Source of the DNA: Citrobacter koseri
GTDB taxonomy: Bacteria; Pseudomonadota; Gammaproteobacteria; Enterobacterales; Enterobacteriaceae
Assembly: GCA_900446925.1 (NCBI GenBank)
Contig: UAVY01000003.1
Location: 1 to 56,484, forward strand
Direction of reading: 5' to 3'
Length of the DNA stretch: 56,484 bases
Positions within the stretch are counted from its first letter, which is position 1. Each line of letters begins with the position of its first letter. The notes beneath the pieces were generated by a model. It had not been told where the DNA came from and searched no databases. It saw only the letters and a list, made by a program, of their open reading frames with translations. A program made the translations under genes and the position numbers. Below are positions 45,100-54,331 of this stretch, piece after piece.

Positions 45100-47044
45100 T
45101 TATTTTTTTATCGTCTCCCCGGGAACCGCGCTTTTGCGCCGCATCACCCACAGCGCCACCAGCGCCGCGAGCAGCAATACGACCTGCGGTAACAACGTTT
45201 CCACGTAGGGATAAATCCCCAGCCAGCTGATTTCAGGGAAGCCGTTAATCAACGTAGGCTGGAACAGTTTGCCTTCCACCAGTTCCAGAACGCCTTTGCC
45301 CGCAAAGACGAAGGCCATCAGATACATGAAACTGCCGGTAAACATAAAGAAGGGTTTCAGCGGCAGGCGCACCACTGAGTAACGCATCACCAGCCAGGCG
45401 AGCAGCAGCACCACGCAGCCAATCACAAAACCGGCGCCAATCGCCATATGGCCGGATACCGTGTTTGCATCGCCAATCAGAGCGTAATAGAACAGCACCG
45501 TTTCCGCCCCTTCGCGGTACACCGCCAGGAAGCTGGTCAGCCATAGTCCGACCAGGGAGCCTCGCGACAGGGAATGAGACAGTTTGCCTTCCAGCCAGGC
45601 TTTCCAGTGGCGCGCTTCCACTTTGGACAGCAGCCAGTAACTCATAAAGAACAGCATCACGACGGCAATCAGCATCGTTATGCCTTCCAGCAGTTCACGG
45701 CTGGCGCCGGAGTTAGTAAACAGCATCTGGAAGATAGCGGCGGTGATGACGCTGGCGATCAGCGCCACAATTACCGACTGACGAATAAGCGGCAGCTTAT
45801 CCTGATGGTTGTTTTTCACCATGTAGGCCACGATTGCCGCCCACAATCAGCAGCGCTTCCAGCCCCTCGCGCACGATGATCATCAGACTATAGAGCAGCA
45901 GACTCCACTGGGTTTCTTCGCCTTCGCCCAGCATCGTCACGGCTTTTTGCAGATCCTGCGCCAGCGCGCTGGCCTCCCGCATTCAGGCGCTCAACCGGCT
46001 GACCGGCCTTCATCAGACTGACCAGGCGGGTAAAATACGCCTCCAGCGTGGTTTTAAATGCCGAATCGCGGAGAGCCGATTTTGTTTTCCATGCCGCTGG
46101 CTTCGAAGCGGTCGAAGTAGGTATCCTGGATATCCAGAATCGCATTCTTCGCATCGCCGCCCTGATAGCGCGCTATCGCGTCCTGAATGCTTTGGTTAAT
46201 GCCCGTCGTCACCTCAGCCCAGTCGGTGCGGTTATTTCCCTCGTCCGCCGCCGGAATGTTGTCTGCGCTTTGCGCTGCGGGCAACCTGCTGATCGTCACG
46301 GGTGGTTGGCAAGCCGGGTAAGATATCCTCGATATCCTGTAGCAGCGTAGTGACCTGATAAGAGACATCGTTGAGATGGTCAGGTTGCGCGGTCAGCGCA
46401 ATCAGGGATGAGAATTGTTGGTTAATGGCGGCGGCATCTTTTGCAGAACGGTTTTGTCTGAGGGACATCTCCATCTCAGAGTTTTTAAAGCCCTGATAGT
46501 GCGCCTGTTGAACGTGCTGACTGGCAACGCTGTAATTCCCGGCCTGATATTCAGTGACCGCCTGCGCCAGCAGATCGTCGATCGTCCTGAAACTCTCCTG
46601 CCAGTGAACGGCAATGTCGTCTCTGGACAGCGCGTTGTGCTGCTCTTCGGCCACCAGACGATGTCCGCCATCCAGCACCGGTTCCACTTCGCGCAGTGCG
46701 GCTTTCAGCCAGTCAATGCGCGCCTGAACGTCAGCGAGCGGTTTTTTCTCGCCAATCATTCGACGGATCTCGCCGAATGCGCTCTCCATCTCGTAACTTT
46801 TGCGCGCGGAAATGTTGATGCGGATCGGCCCTTCCAGGTTCTCGAATACCTCGAAATAGGCCATTTGTACCGTGCGGCGCGCCTCGTCGGTATGCTGTTG
46901 CTGATAAAGTTCCGCTGTTTTATCAAGACGTTGTTCGATATCTTCAATCAAAGGCGCATAATTCGTCGACGCCCAGACACTCATGCTTATAAACAAGCCA
47001 AAGAGAGTAACCAACAAAGAGTTACGGAAGTTACGCACGTGCAC
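45100..47044 (-). CDS. fetM: FTR1-family iron permease FetM with periplasmic N-domain (four frameshifts)
   Basis: About 646 residues. A signal/anchor segment (NSLLVTLFGLFISMSVWA) precedes a ~370-residue helical periplasmic region, followed by seven-helix FTR1 permease. Both FTR1 iron motifs are present: REGLE (IIVREGLEALLIVG) and REGAE (AVYREGAETVLFY). Extra bases near 46279, 46073, 45978 and 45840 split it into five pieces. The start is taken as GTG 47044 (or GTG 47038); no ATG fits, so this is uncertain. A perfect Fur box lies 17-35 bases upstream. First gene of the cluster. Confidence 0.9.
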
Positions 47045-47060
47045 ACCGCCAAAGAATACA

Positions 47061-47079
47061 AATGATAATTATTATCATT
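47061..47079. promoter_or_regulatory. Fur box of the iron cluster
   Basis: AATGATAATTATTATCATT is a perfect palindrome around one base and contains the exact 7-1-7 Fur motif TGATAAT-n-ATTATCA (47063-47077). It lies directly before the FTR1 start, so the whole cluster should be repressed by Fe(II)-Fur. Confidence 0.92.
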
Positions 47080-47265
47080 ATATCTTTTTGTCGCGTTGTA
47101 CATGACCTGGATCATAAAAATGTCAGCAGACGACAAGTTATGTAAACTTATTTCATCAAATCGTGATGAACACACACATTATGCATTGATAAAAGGGACG
47201 TTATCTCCCTGTTTTTCTCATGGAATTAACGGCAAGGCAGGCGCGGTAACAGAGGAATAAATTCC

Positions 47266-47299
47266 CCTGCCGACAGTGATGTTATTCATTGTCGGCAGG
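47266..47299. repeat. 10-bp inverted repeat between NqrC-like gene and FTR1 gene
   Basis: CCTGCCGACA and TGTCGGCAGG are separated by a 14-base loop, 34-68 bases after the NqrC-like stop. There is no T-run after it on the minus strand, so it is not a standard terminator; it may still act as a weak terminator or operator. Confidence 0.7.
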
Positions 47300-47333
47300 C
47301 AGAAATAAAACGCGTTATTGCGTACAGCAATAT

Positions 47334-48097
47334 TCAAAGATTAAGGTTATTTCGATCGCTGGCAAGACGCTGTAAGAATTGACCATATCCCTGCGGCCCC
47401 ATCCAGTAGTTAATACTTTTCTCAACGCCGGTTGATGTCAACGTCGCACCGGAAATACCGTCAACGGTATATTCATCGGCATGTTCAGGTTTATCCTGTA
47501 CTATTTTCAATGCAGGATGTCCGCTGTTATCTAATAATCGTTTCCCTGGCCACTGTTTGCGCCAGTTGGCGTCTTCCACCCTAGCCCCCAGAAACGGCGT
47601 TTCCCGTTGCTGATAATAATACAGATTTCTCACCGTACGACCGTCCAGCCCCAGAGCAAGAAACGCATGCATCATGGATTTCGCGCCTTTACCGGTAACC
47701 GGAATGATAACCTGCTGAATTTCATTATTTTTATCTTTCACAAAGAACACATCCGCCACCCGTACAGCGCTGACGAACCTGCGCTGGGTCGCGTTCAGGG
47801 GCAAGTTTTTCACACTTCTGGCGCGCGGCGTCCGCGCTGCTGTCAGCCACCAGCTCGCCGGAATCTAAATTAACATGGCGTTGAATAAATATAACGATGA
47901 TAGAGCGTTTCGACTGATTTTTTATCCTGGGTCTCTGATTTCATCAGGCCCGCAGCGTGTAAAATCGCCGCCTGTTTTTCCTCCCCTGTCGGCTCCGTCA
48001 TTTCTCCCTGGAACAGCATAAACCATGCCGCCGCCGCAACAAAAATAAGGACACAAAGCACCATCATTGATGCAACAATAATTTTACCCTTGCGCAT
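47334..48097 (-). CDS. NqrC-like FMN-binding protein (two frameshifts)
   Basis: About 252 residues after correction. One N-terminal membrane helix (KIIVASMMVLCVLIFVAAAA) is followed by a periplasmic FMN-binding domain with the covalent-flavin motif SGAT (DGISGATLTSTG) and the GKGAKSMMHAFLAL and ETPFLGARVED segments, close to subunit C of the Na-translocating NADH:quinone reductase. No other nqr gene is present here. Frame breaks: an extra TATT (net +4) near 47887-47892 and one extra base near 47766. ATG 48097. It points towards the Fur box and FTR1 gene on the same strand, so an electron-transfer role for the iron system is plausible but unproven. Confidence 0.85.
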
Positions 48098-48304
48098 TGA
48101 ATTGTTATCCCTGTCAAAATGGAAATCGAAAAAATCGCCTGAACGTATCACAGACTTTCATTCAATTAAAACAGATATGCCATTATCAATTCAGGTTTGC
48201 AACGTCAGGCAGCGGTAAAAAATAATAACTGGCGTCGGTAAAAGAGCAGCAAAAATAACAGAAAACACGCTCTCCGCTCGTTTTACACATCCTGACAATG
48301 GGTT

Positions 48305-48328
48305 AAAAAATGCCGGGTTTCCCCGGCA
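48305..48328 (-). terminator. Terminator of scsABCD
   Basis: On the minus strand TGCCGGG / CCCGGCA with a 4-base loop is followed by T6, right after the scsD stop. Confidence 0.85.
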
Positions 48329-48333
48329 CGCTA

Positions 48334-48840
48334 TCAAAACATGGCTGCCCGCCACAGACGTAACTTCATGCCCCAGTAGCTGGTCCAGCCGCTGGTCGTA
48401 GTTACCACCTGCCCCTTCGACACCACTACCAATGTTGGCGTGACGCTGATTTCCCAGTTTCGTGATATCTCACCGCCGCTATCATTCACGACGGGGAACG
48501 TCACCCCTTTACGCGATAACCAGCGGGAAACCTCCCCATCATTACCGGAACGCAGCGCGATGGTCATGACGTTCTCCCCTTCCGACTGCAAACGGGCGAC
48601 ATCCGGCGTGGTGAAACGGCAGATACCGCACCAGCTCGCCCAGAAGTAGAGCAGCACCGGGCGTTCTTCACTGATCGACGCCAGCGTTACGGTTTCCCCA
48701 TCCAGCGTATGCAGCGGCGTGCTGTCAAACATGGCTGGCATCTGCGGAGAACGCCAGACATCCAGCAGGATTATCACGCCTGCCAGCAGAACCAGTAAGA
48801 TCGCGCCTTCACGCAGCCAGCGGCGCAGTTTACTGAGCAT
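48334..48840 (-). CDS. scsD: ScsD thioredoxin-like membrane-anchored protein
   Basis: ScsD (168 residues, intact) is the last gene of the suppressor-of-copper-sensitivity locus. One N-terminal membrane anchor (AILLVLLAGVIILLDVW) is followed by a TlpA/DsbE-like domain with active site CGIC (ASWCGICRFT) and cis-Pro loop SVTPTLVVV. It overlaps the scsC end by 11 bases. Confidence 0.92.
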   Translation of the reverse strand: MLSKLRRWLREGAILLVLLAGVIILLDVWRSPQMPAMFDSTPLHTLDGETVTLASISEERPVLLYFWASWCGICRFTTPDVARLQSEGENVMTIALRSGNDGEVSRWLSRKGVTFPVVNDSGGEISRNWEISVTPTLVVVSKGQVVTTTSGWTSYWGMKLRLWRAAMF

Positions 48841-49458
48841 GGGCCACCGCCAGTTTTTCTTTCACCACCGCCTCAAGGGTCTCCCACGATACCGCGCCGG
48901 GGATCATCTCGTCGCCAATGATGGTTGCTGGCGTCCCCTGAACGCCAACCAGCCGGGCGAGTTGCAGATTGGTGCTCAACGTCTCCATGCTTTTCTCATC
49001 CAGCGTAACCGGCGTGGCGGCGGACTTTTCCTGCGCCTGTTTAATACTGGCGGCGGTGTGGTAGCCCTTTTTCTGCATCAGTTTCTCATGTAGCGCTAAA
49101 AAACTGCTGCGGGTGCTCACGCCAGGTGGTTAACGCGGTACGCGCCGACCAGTACCGAGCTTTCGCCCTTAAACGGCAGCGGCTTAATCACTACCGCGAC
49201 CCTGCGGATACTTTTGCACGATCTTCTCCAGCAACGGATCAAGCTGCTTGCAGTACGGGCAGTTGTAGTCCGTAAAGTTGACGAGCGTCAGCGTCGCCTT
49301 CTCCGCGCCCTATCCGTGGGCTGGCAGGATCGTTAAACAGCGCTTCCTGGATCAGCGCTTCAATTTGCTTTTCCTGCTCCGGCGTAAACGGTGCGGGTTC
49401 TTTCGCCGCGCTCCAGACCGGTAAACAGCGCTAACAGCATAATCATCAGATATTTCAT
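48830..49458 (-). CDS. scsC: ScsC DsbA-like thiol oxidoreductase (five frameshifts)
   Basis: ScsC is a periplasmic DsbA/DsbG-like protein that guards thiols and binds copper in Salmonella. The N-terminal signal MKYLMIMLLALF and active site CPYC (DYNCPYCKQL) are present. Extra bases lie near 49419, at 49308-49310, 49200-49202, 49136 and in the A-run at 49098-49103. Corrected length is 207 residues, as in Salmonella. Its ATG overlaps the scsB stop (ATGA). Cis-Pro loop VGVQGTPATIIG. Confidence 0.9.
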
Positions 49459-51355
49459 GGCGTAACTCCTTTCGCATCGCGCAACGTTTGCAGCACCGCA
49501 TCGCGCGTCAGCAGCGTGGGCAATGACTGACCCTGCGGTAAACCGGGGCCATAAATCTGGTTAAACGGCACAGCCACCTGGCCGCGTTTTTTCAAAAAGT
49601 TGGTGATGTCATCCGCAGGCAGCGTCCAGTCGCCGCGCAATGCGACAACATCCGGCTGTTGCAGCGCATCCTGTATCTCTTCTCGCTGTAACACGTTGTA
49701 CTTATTGACCTTGCAGGTAATGCACCACTCAGCGGTAACGTCAATGAATACGCGTTTGTGCTGCGCAAGCGCGTCCTGGATCGCCTGTTCGCTCAACGGC
49801 TGCCAGACGACGCGCTCTTTCGCCGGCTGCTTGTCGCGTATCCCAGATGCGGCAACAGGAGCGTCGCCAGCCAGATCGCCGAACCGAGCATCATAACGCC
49901 CAGTACGCGCCGCAATCCGTTCATCCAGCGTCCGGGGCGCGGCAGGCGCAGCGCCAGACCAGGGCGTAGCGCGACAAACAGCCACGGCAGGCTCATCCCC
50001 ACCCCGAGCGCCAGAAACAGCCCCCATAACACCGGGAAGGAGGCCGTCAACGCCACCGCAACGGCCGTCCCGAGAAACGGCGCGCTGCACGGCGTCGCCA
50101 GCCAGCGTGGCAAACGCGCCCTGCCAGAAATGACCGGCCATCCCGTTGCCGCCGTGGGTGGCAAGTCGGGTTGTCATCGCGGAAGGCAGACGGAATTCAA
50201 ACAGCCCGAACAGGCTGGCGCTGAAGATCAACATCACCAGCACCATAAACCCGATAAACCACGGGCTCTGGAACTGAATGCCCCACCCAAGGCGCCTGAT
50301 GGGTCAGCCCGCAGAACGGTCATTAGCATCGCCAGCGCCATAAAAGAGGCAATAATCCCGGCAACCGACGCCAGAAACTGCCGCCGTATCCGCTGACGAC
50401 TTTTCTCTTCGACGAGCAGAATCGAGCCGAGCTTCATCCCCAGTACGGGCAGCACGCAGGGCATCAGGTTGAGAATCAACCCACCCGCCAGCGCCATCAA
50501 CATCACCTGCCAGAGCGGCAGTTCGGCGCTATCGGCCATTTTTTGCCGTCGTACTGCCGATCGCCAGGGTGCTTTCCTGAGCCACGCCGTCATTCGCCAG
50601 TACCAGCGTGACCGTTTGACCACGCAAATCGGGCGCCCCTTCTCCCCAGCCATCGCTGACAGGAAACCGTCCGCCCAGCAGTTTTTCGCCCTCCAACACG
50701 CAGTTGCGGCTTGCCAAAATCAGCGTTATCCAACGGTGTCGAGAAACAATGCTGGCGATGACCAGCCTCCGGCACGGCCGTGGCTTCAACCACCAGCTCA
50801 CCAGGACGAGCGCCCACGCTGAGCGTCTGCGTCAGCCCCCGGGAGAGCGGGATCTGCCCCATCGCCTGGGCATAGTCATGCGCAAACGCCGGGTCATGCG
50901 CCGAAGGTTTGAGGGTAAAGGGGTAATCGGTCAACAGGCAGACATTGCTGCAAGTGGACAAGGTCAGCACGCCGCTGAGCATCGCGGGTTGACGGACCGC
51001 GAACCGTCATCGGGAAGGTCACGCGGTGGTGATAACCCCTGAGTGGTCATACCGGCAACGTCAAAGCGCGACGGCGTCGGCCCAGAACCAGTCAACCGCC
51101 AGGTATATTTTCTTTCCAGGCAATGGCGGGCGCCACGCCCCCTTCCCCCGGCGAACGCCAGTAGGTTTTCCAGCCGTTTTCCAGTTTTACATCCAACAGT
51201 AGCCGGGTTTCGCCTTCCTGGGACGTGTCGCGCGCAGGCGGACGCTGGCATGGTCGTTATCCGGCGAGCGCAGCCAGCCGCTTTCTGCCGCCCACGAGAC
51301 GGGCAGCCATAGCAATAACAGACAGCACAAAGTCTGCCTGAAAAACAGTGATCAT
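49455..51355 (-). CDS. scsB: ScsB DsbD-like transmembrane reductase (many frameshifts)
   Basis: ScsB carries electrons across the membrane to ScsC. The order is signal plus N-terminal periplasmic domain (TCSNVCL), eight-helix DsbD core (NLMPCVLPVLGMKLGS; PCSAPFLGTA holding the paired cysteine), and C-terminal thioredoxin domain with WCITCK. At least eight indels fragment it (for example at 51341-51345, near 51237, 51040-51045, near 50700, 50545, 50290, 50100, 49840); corrected length about 630 residues. ATG 51355 follows GGAG. Confidence 0.88.
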
Positions 51356-51378
51356 ATTTTTTCTCCGTGAACAGGTAA

Positions 51379-51771
51379 TTAACAGTCAGCAACGGCCAGA
51401 CTGTCATTCACGGAATACGCAGAAGCGTAGATGGACTCTGAGTGTGGGAGGCGAGATTGCTCGCGGTGGAAAGAATGGCAGGCGTACGGCGCGTACGGGC
51501 GCCAGCAGGGACCAACAACAGGACACAGCGCGAGAATCGCCCCTTCAAACAACACGGGCGGCGCGGCAAGCAATGATTTCGCGCTGAGTTCGCATGGCGT
51601 CACGGGCGAGGCATCATCAGCAGACGAGCTATCCGCCTGAGTGACGACCGCCGTCGCGGCTGGCGCCATCTGCAAGGCGTGCAGACCCGCCATGCGCTGC
51701 GCGGTGCACACTATCACCACAACACATGCCAGGCAGAGGAACCACCATCCCAGTTGTTGACGTTTCGCCAT
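51379..51771 (-). CDS. scsA: ScsA copper-suppressor membrane protein
   Basis: ScsA (130 residues, intact) is the first gene of scsABCD. One N-terminal hydrophobic segment (WWFLCLACVVVIVCTA) and a cysteine-rich polar tail (SPVTPCELS, LCPVVGPC, YACHS) that may bind copper. Function is not defined. Divergent from cbpA over 227 bp; I did not recognise a CpxR box with confidence. Confidence 0.85.
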   Translation of the reverse strand: MAKRQQLGWWFLCLACVVVIVCTAQRMAGLHALQMAPAATAVVTQADSSSADDASPVTPCELSAKSLLAAPPVLFEGAILALCPVVGPCWRPYAPYACHSFHREQSRLPHSESIYASAYSVNDSLAVADC

Positions 51772-51998
51772 GACATCCTCACTGATTGACGCGAGTTATC
51801 TTAGCCACTGACAAGGTTTTAGCAACCTTTGCGCTGTAAAGTTATGTCGGCGTCGCCCCGCTTATTACAGGCGAAACGCATTAGTTTTAATAATGATTTG
51901 CTGTTTTCATACGCATCTTTCGGGTTTACCCTACACTTAACAACGATGACTTTTCCGGGATTCCCTGCCGTATGTATTGATTTACGCGAGATAACGCT

Positions 51999-52923
51999 AT
52001 GGAATTAAAGGATTATTACGCCATTATGGGCGTGAAACCGACGGACGATCTCAAGACTATCAAGACCGCCTACCGCCGACTGGCCCGCAAATACCATTCC
52101 TGATGTCAGCAAAGAGCCTGATGCCGAAGCCCGCTTTAAAGAGGTGGCCGGAGGCTTGGGAAGTGCTGAGTGATGAACAGCGCCGCGCCGAATACGACCA
52201 GTTGTGGCAACACCCGCAACGATCCGCAGTTCAAACCAACAGTTCCAGCAGGGCGAAGGCCAGAGTTATAACGCCGAAGATTTTGACGACATTTTCTCGT
52301 CCATCTTTGGGCAACACGGCCGACAATCCCGCCAGCGTCAGGCGACGCGCGGCCACGATATTGAGATTGAAGTGGCGGTGTTCCTGGAGGAAACCCTTGC
52401 CGAACACAGCCGTACAATCAGCTATAACTTGCCGGTGTATAACGCGTTCGGTCTTGTGGAGCGTGAGATCCCTAAAACGCTGAATGTGAAAATTCCCGCA
52501 GGCGTTGGCAACGGACAGCGTATTCGTCTGAAAGGCCAGGGAACGCCGGGGGAAAACGGCGGGCCGAATGGCGATCTGTGGTTAGTGATTCATATCGCGC
52601 CGCATCCTCTGTTTGATATCGTTAATCAGGATCTGGAGATTGTGGTTCCTCTCGCCCCGTGGGAGGCCGCGCTGGGCGCGAAGGTCGCCGTACCAACGCT
52701 AAAAGAGAAGATTCTGCTGACCATCCCGCCAGGCAGTCAGGCCGGGCAGCGCCTGCGCATCAGAGGCAAAGGCCTGGTCAGTAAAAAACACACGGGCGAT
52801 CTGTACGCTGTGATCAAAATCGTGATGCCGCCGAAACCCGACGACAGTGCCACAGCCCTGTGGCAGCAACTGGCGGACGCGCAGTCCTCCTTTGATCCAC
52901 GCAAAGAGTGGGGGAAAGCATAA
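51999..52923 (+). CDS. cbpA: Curved DNA-binding protein CbpA, DnaJ-like (four frameshifts)
   Basis: CbpA is a DnaJ-type co-chaperone that also binds curved DNA in the nucleoid in stationary phase. The J-domain begins [12 protein letters not shown] with HPD (restored) at residues 33-35; the C-terminal domains follow. Extra bases near 52096-52098, 52148, 52215 and 52233 break the frame; corrected length 306 residues as in E. coli. Its stop overlaps the cbpM start (TAATG). Confidence 0.95.
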
Positions 52924-53227
52924 TGGCTAACGTAACCGTCACCTTTACAATTACCGAATTTTGCCTGCATACCGGGGTTTCGGAGGAAGAGCTTAACGAA
53001 ATTGTCGGCTTGGGGTGATTGAGCCTTACGAGAACGAAACCGCATCCTGGTTATTTGACGATCATGCGGCGATCGTCGTGCAGCGTGCTTTACGCTTGCG
53101 CCAGGAGCTGGCGCTGGACTGGCCGGGCATCGCGATGACGCTGACCTTGCTGGAAGAAAATGACCGGCTACGCCAGGAAAACCGCTTACTGATACAGCGT
53201 CTTTCCCGCTTTATCAAACACCCATAA
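52923..53227 (+). CDS. cbpM: Chaperone modulator CbpM (one frameshift)
   Basis: CbpM (101 residues corrected) is a MerR-like helical inhibitor that binds the J-domain of CbpA. One G is missing at 53012-53015 (TTGGGGTG for TTGGGGGTG). It overlaps cbpA by one base, so the two are coupled. Confidence 0.93.
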
Positions 53228-53367
53228 AAATAATAAACGGGGTTGGCACACTGCCCGCCCCCTTATTTTTATCACCGCGATACGGTAAAAAATTCACATT
53301 AACGTCACAGGGAAGCTGCTGGGCCTCAACGGTTAAACCTTGCAGCCTTTTCCATTCTTTCGGCTGG

Positions 53368-53709
53368 TCACGCGACTTTCTTTTCTTGTTTCTGACGTTC
53401 CGCAAGAAAATCGCTCGCCGTAATCACCCTGCTCATCTCTACCTGAAGGCGGGCATTGTTTTCAGTTTCCCATACATCTACAGCAGTTTGCAGGTTCATC
53501 CAGAACTCTACAGAGGTATCGAAAACTTTAGACAGGCGAAAAGCCATGTCAGTCGTGAGTTTACGATTGTTGTTAACCAATGCGCTGGCGGTATTACGAT
53601 GCACCTGCAACATTTCCGCGAGATCATTAATTTTGAGATCAAGCGGTTCCAGGTATTCATACAGAAGGATATCACCAACTGTCGTGGGTTTTCTGGTTGC
53701 CTGGTTCAT
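53368..53709 (-). CDS. higA: HigA-type antitoxin
   Basis: A 113-residue antitoxin with an Xre-type helix-turn-helix (INDLAEMLQVHRNTASALVNNNRKLTTDMAFRLSKVF), the family usually called HigA. It lies 88 bases after the toxin gene on the same strand. It should bind both toxin and operator. Confidence 0.93.
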   Translation of the reverse strand: MNQATRKPTTVGDILLYEYLEPLDLKINDLAEMLQVHRNTASALVNNNRKLTTDMAFRLSKVFDTSVEFWMNLQTAVDVWETENNARLQVEMSRVITASDFLAERQKQEKKVA

Positions 53710-53797
53710 GAGTTAGTCCATCCATTTTGAGGGCAATTAAGCCGCTGACTCGGCTTAACCTTATACAAATGGCTAAGCCGATAGTTTCACGCTTGTT

Positions 53798-54103
53798 TTA
53801 ATACTCATGTGGATCAAGGTAGAGGTCTTGTGCCTTGCCGTTCACCCATTTGAATATCAAACGATATTGCTTGTTAACTCTTATCGAAGAATATTCCTGC
53901 AATTTACCTTCCAGTTCTTCGTATCTGTTACCCGGCGGTGACTTCAAATCCTTGTAGCTCACTGCCGCGTTTATGATATCGAGCTTACGGCCCAATGCTG
54001 AATGTATATCCGGGGAATTTTCTTATGTAGTGCAGAGTACATAAAAAAAATCATCCAGCCACTGGTCACGGAAGTCTTCAATACTGACAAGTTTCTTTGG
54101 CAT
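53798..54103 (-). CDS. higB: HigB/RelE-type toxin (two frameshifts)
   Basis: About 101 residues after correction. The C-terminal RelE-fold part is intact: LKSPPGNRYEELEGKLQEYSS, NKQYRLIFKW and DLYLDPHEY, hallmarks of HigB mRNA interferases cleaving translated mRNA. An extra base in the A8 run at 54043-54050 and a missing C near 54011-54014 break the N-terminus (MPKKLVSIEDFRDQWL). ATG 54103. Toxin-first order fits higBA. Confidence 0.9.
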
Positions 54104-54153
54104 TCCAGGTTGCCTTCCGTTTCCTCAGGACAGGATCATTGTAACGCACACAC

Positions 54154-54170
54154 GCACTGTGCACAAGTGC
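54154..54170. promoter_or_regulatory. Candidate HigA operator
   Basis: GCACTGTGCACAAGTGC is a near-perfect palindrome about 50 bases upstream of the higB start. Type II antitoxins autoregulate from such sites; the assignment is inference. Confidence 0.5.
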
Positions 54171-54331
54171 ATCCATTTTAACTCAACTCCAAAAGCAGAC
54201 GCTCACAAAACTGCTCCATCATTATTATTCCGTGGCAAAAGCCGTTAATCCGATATAAATCAATTCCTGCCCCCGGGAACCGCCGTAGCATAGTGGCATT
54301 CTGAATACATGTTCACAGGGAAATAAAGATC

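Noticed and set aside
51772..51998. CpxR box between scsA and cbpA (GTAAAGTTAT)
   Set aside because: Only one GTAAA half-site is present and no second half at the right spacing.
53228..53290. Terminator after cbpM
   Set aside because: GC-rich arms around 53237-53265 pair poorly and no clear T-run follows the stem.
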